Below, one piece after another: positions 63,744-64,000 of a stretch of DNA of 64,000 bases (its first letter is position 1; every line of letters begins with the position of its first letter). This DNA comes from Methyloprofundus sedimenti. GTDB lineage: Bacteria > Pseudomonadota > Gammaproteobacteria > Methylococcales > Methylomonadaceae. Location of the stretch: positions 2,378,896 to 2,442,895 of the forward strand of contig NZ_LPUF01000001.1 in NCBI RefSeq assembly GCF_002072955.1, written 5' to 3'. A program made the position numbers and the translations under genes. Below the pieces are notes generated by a model, which did no database searches, was not told the DNA's origin, and saw nothing but the letters and a program-made list of their open reading frames with translations.

Positions 63744-64000
63744 ATGCATACGATGCTACTATGGGTACTACAGTTTTGCTTTGGCTTATTAATCGCTAAT
63801 GCCGGTGAATGGCTTATTCACCGTTATTTGCTACATGGACTGGGGAAGCACCCGAAGAGTTTCTGGGCATACCATATATACCAGCATCACCCTATTGCCT
63901 GGCAACTCAAAATGCTCGATCCTGGCTACCAGAAATGGCCAGAACTCTGGAATAGTCAGGCGAAAGAATGTCTGGTCTTATTAATTATTCTAATTCTCAA
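63744..64000 (+). CDS. Fatty-acid-hydroxylase-like membrane protein, 3' end missing
   Basis: Open frame to the window edge (85 codons). Start ATG 63744; a second in-frame ATG at 63753 has a better-spaced AGGA site. A hydrophobic N-terminus (MLLWVLQFCFGLLIANAGEW) is followed by histidine motifs HRYLLHGLG and FWAYHIYQHHP, the HX3-4H and HX2-3HH pattern of the membrane di-iron sterol/fatty-acid hydroxylase superfamily. The rest of the motif set lies outside, so the assignment is tentative. Confidence 0.6.
   Translation, partial: MHTMLLWVLQFCFGLLIANAGEWLIHRYLLHGLGKHPKSFWAYHIYQHHPIAWQLKMLDPGYQKWPELWNSQAKECLVLLIILIL

Noticed and set aside
1-64000. tRNA, rRNA genes and CRISPR arrays
   Set aside because: No cloverleaf with a GGTTCRANYCC arm, no rRNA segments, and no regularly spaced repeats were seen by eye; a covariance search would be needed to exclude them fully.

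Overview
The window comes from an AT-rich gammaproteobacterial chromosome. The blocks rne-infA-clpA/clpS-nudJ-mnmA, ccmABCDEFGHI and sppA-birA-coaX are typical of the class. Copper efflux plus very rich c-type cytochrome content would suit a Methylococcales-like methanotroph or a related environmental lineage, but no methane-oxidation gene lies here, so that placement is only an inference. Both ends are cut inside genes: a CusA-type RND pump on the left, and a histidine-rich membrane hydroxylase-like protein on the right.

Layout. 0-5.6 kb: copper/silver export (CusA-type RND pump, Cu-ATPase with two HMBD repeats) and a YqaA/DedA membrane protein. 5.6-6.2 kb: AT-rich intergenic region with two adjacent, inverted DnaA boxes. 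6.2-11.2 kb: RIO kinase, a DUF5710 protein, a YgjP-like metalloprotease and PutA. 11.3-11.8 kb: decayed IS1595-family transposase. 11.98-22.13 kb: a tight nine-gene minus-strand operon. It encodes a small Cys-rich membrane protein, an outer-membrane beta-barrel, three periplasmic-type multiheme cytochromes (7, 8 and 6 hemes), a NapH-like polyferredoxin, a membrane-anchored 8-heme cytochrome, a 3-heme protein, and an NHL-propeller/14-heme fusion. 23.05-25.8 kb: a separate 916-residue 8-heme cytochrome with its own terminator. 26.7-33.7 kb: the full ccmABCDEFGHI heme-attachment operon. I count 54 heme sites across the seven cytochromes.

34-46 kb: ManC, a SABATH-type carboxyl methyltransferase, an MltD-like transglycosylase, a complete group II intron with maturase, an AmiC-like amidase, a cupin and a LonB-like protease. 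46.2-51.2 kb is accessory and scarred. A DUF1538-DUF1538-PII-CBS operon (second gene frameshifted) lies between two 5' fragments of group II introns in inverted orientation, followed by an orphan lipoprotein, an RHH antitoxin-like fragment and a truncated integron-type integrase. 51.2-63.7 kb is conserved housekeeping.

How the genes work together. The most interesting system is the porin plus multiheme-cytochrome operon. Its parts can be ordered as a path from the quinone pool (NapH-like protein, membrane-anchored cytochrome), through periplasmic cytochromes, to an outer-membrane barrel and large exported cytochromes. That is a plausible extracellular or outer-membrane electron conduit, with its heme-insertion machinery encoded nearby. 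An intrinsic-terminator-like hairpin stands directly before the first gene, which suggests transcription attenuation.
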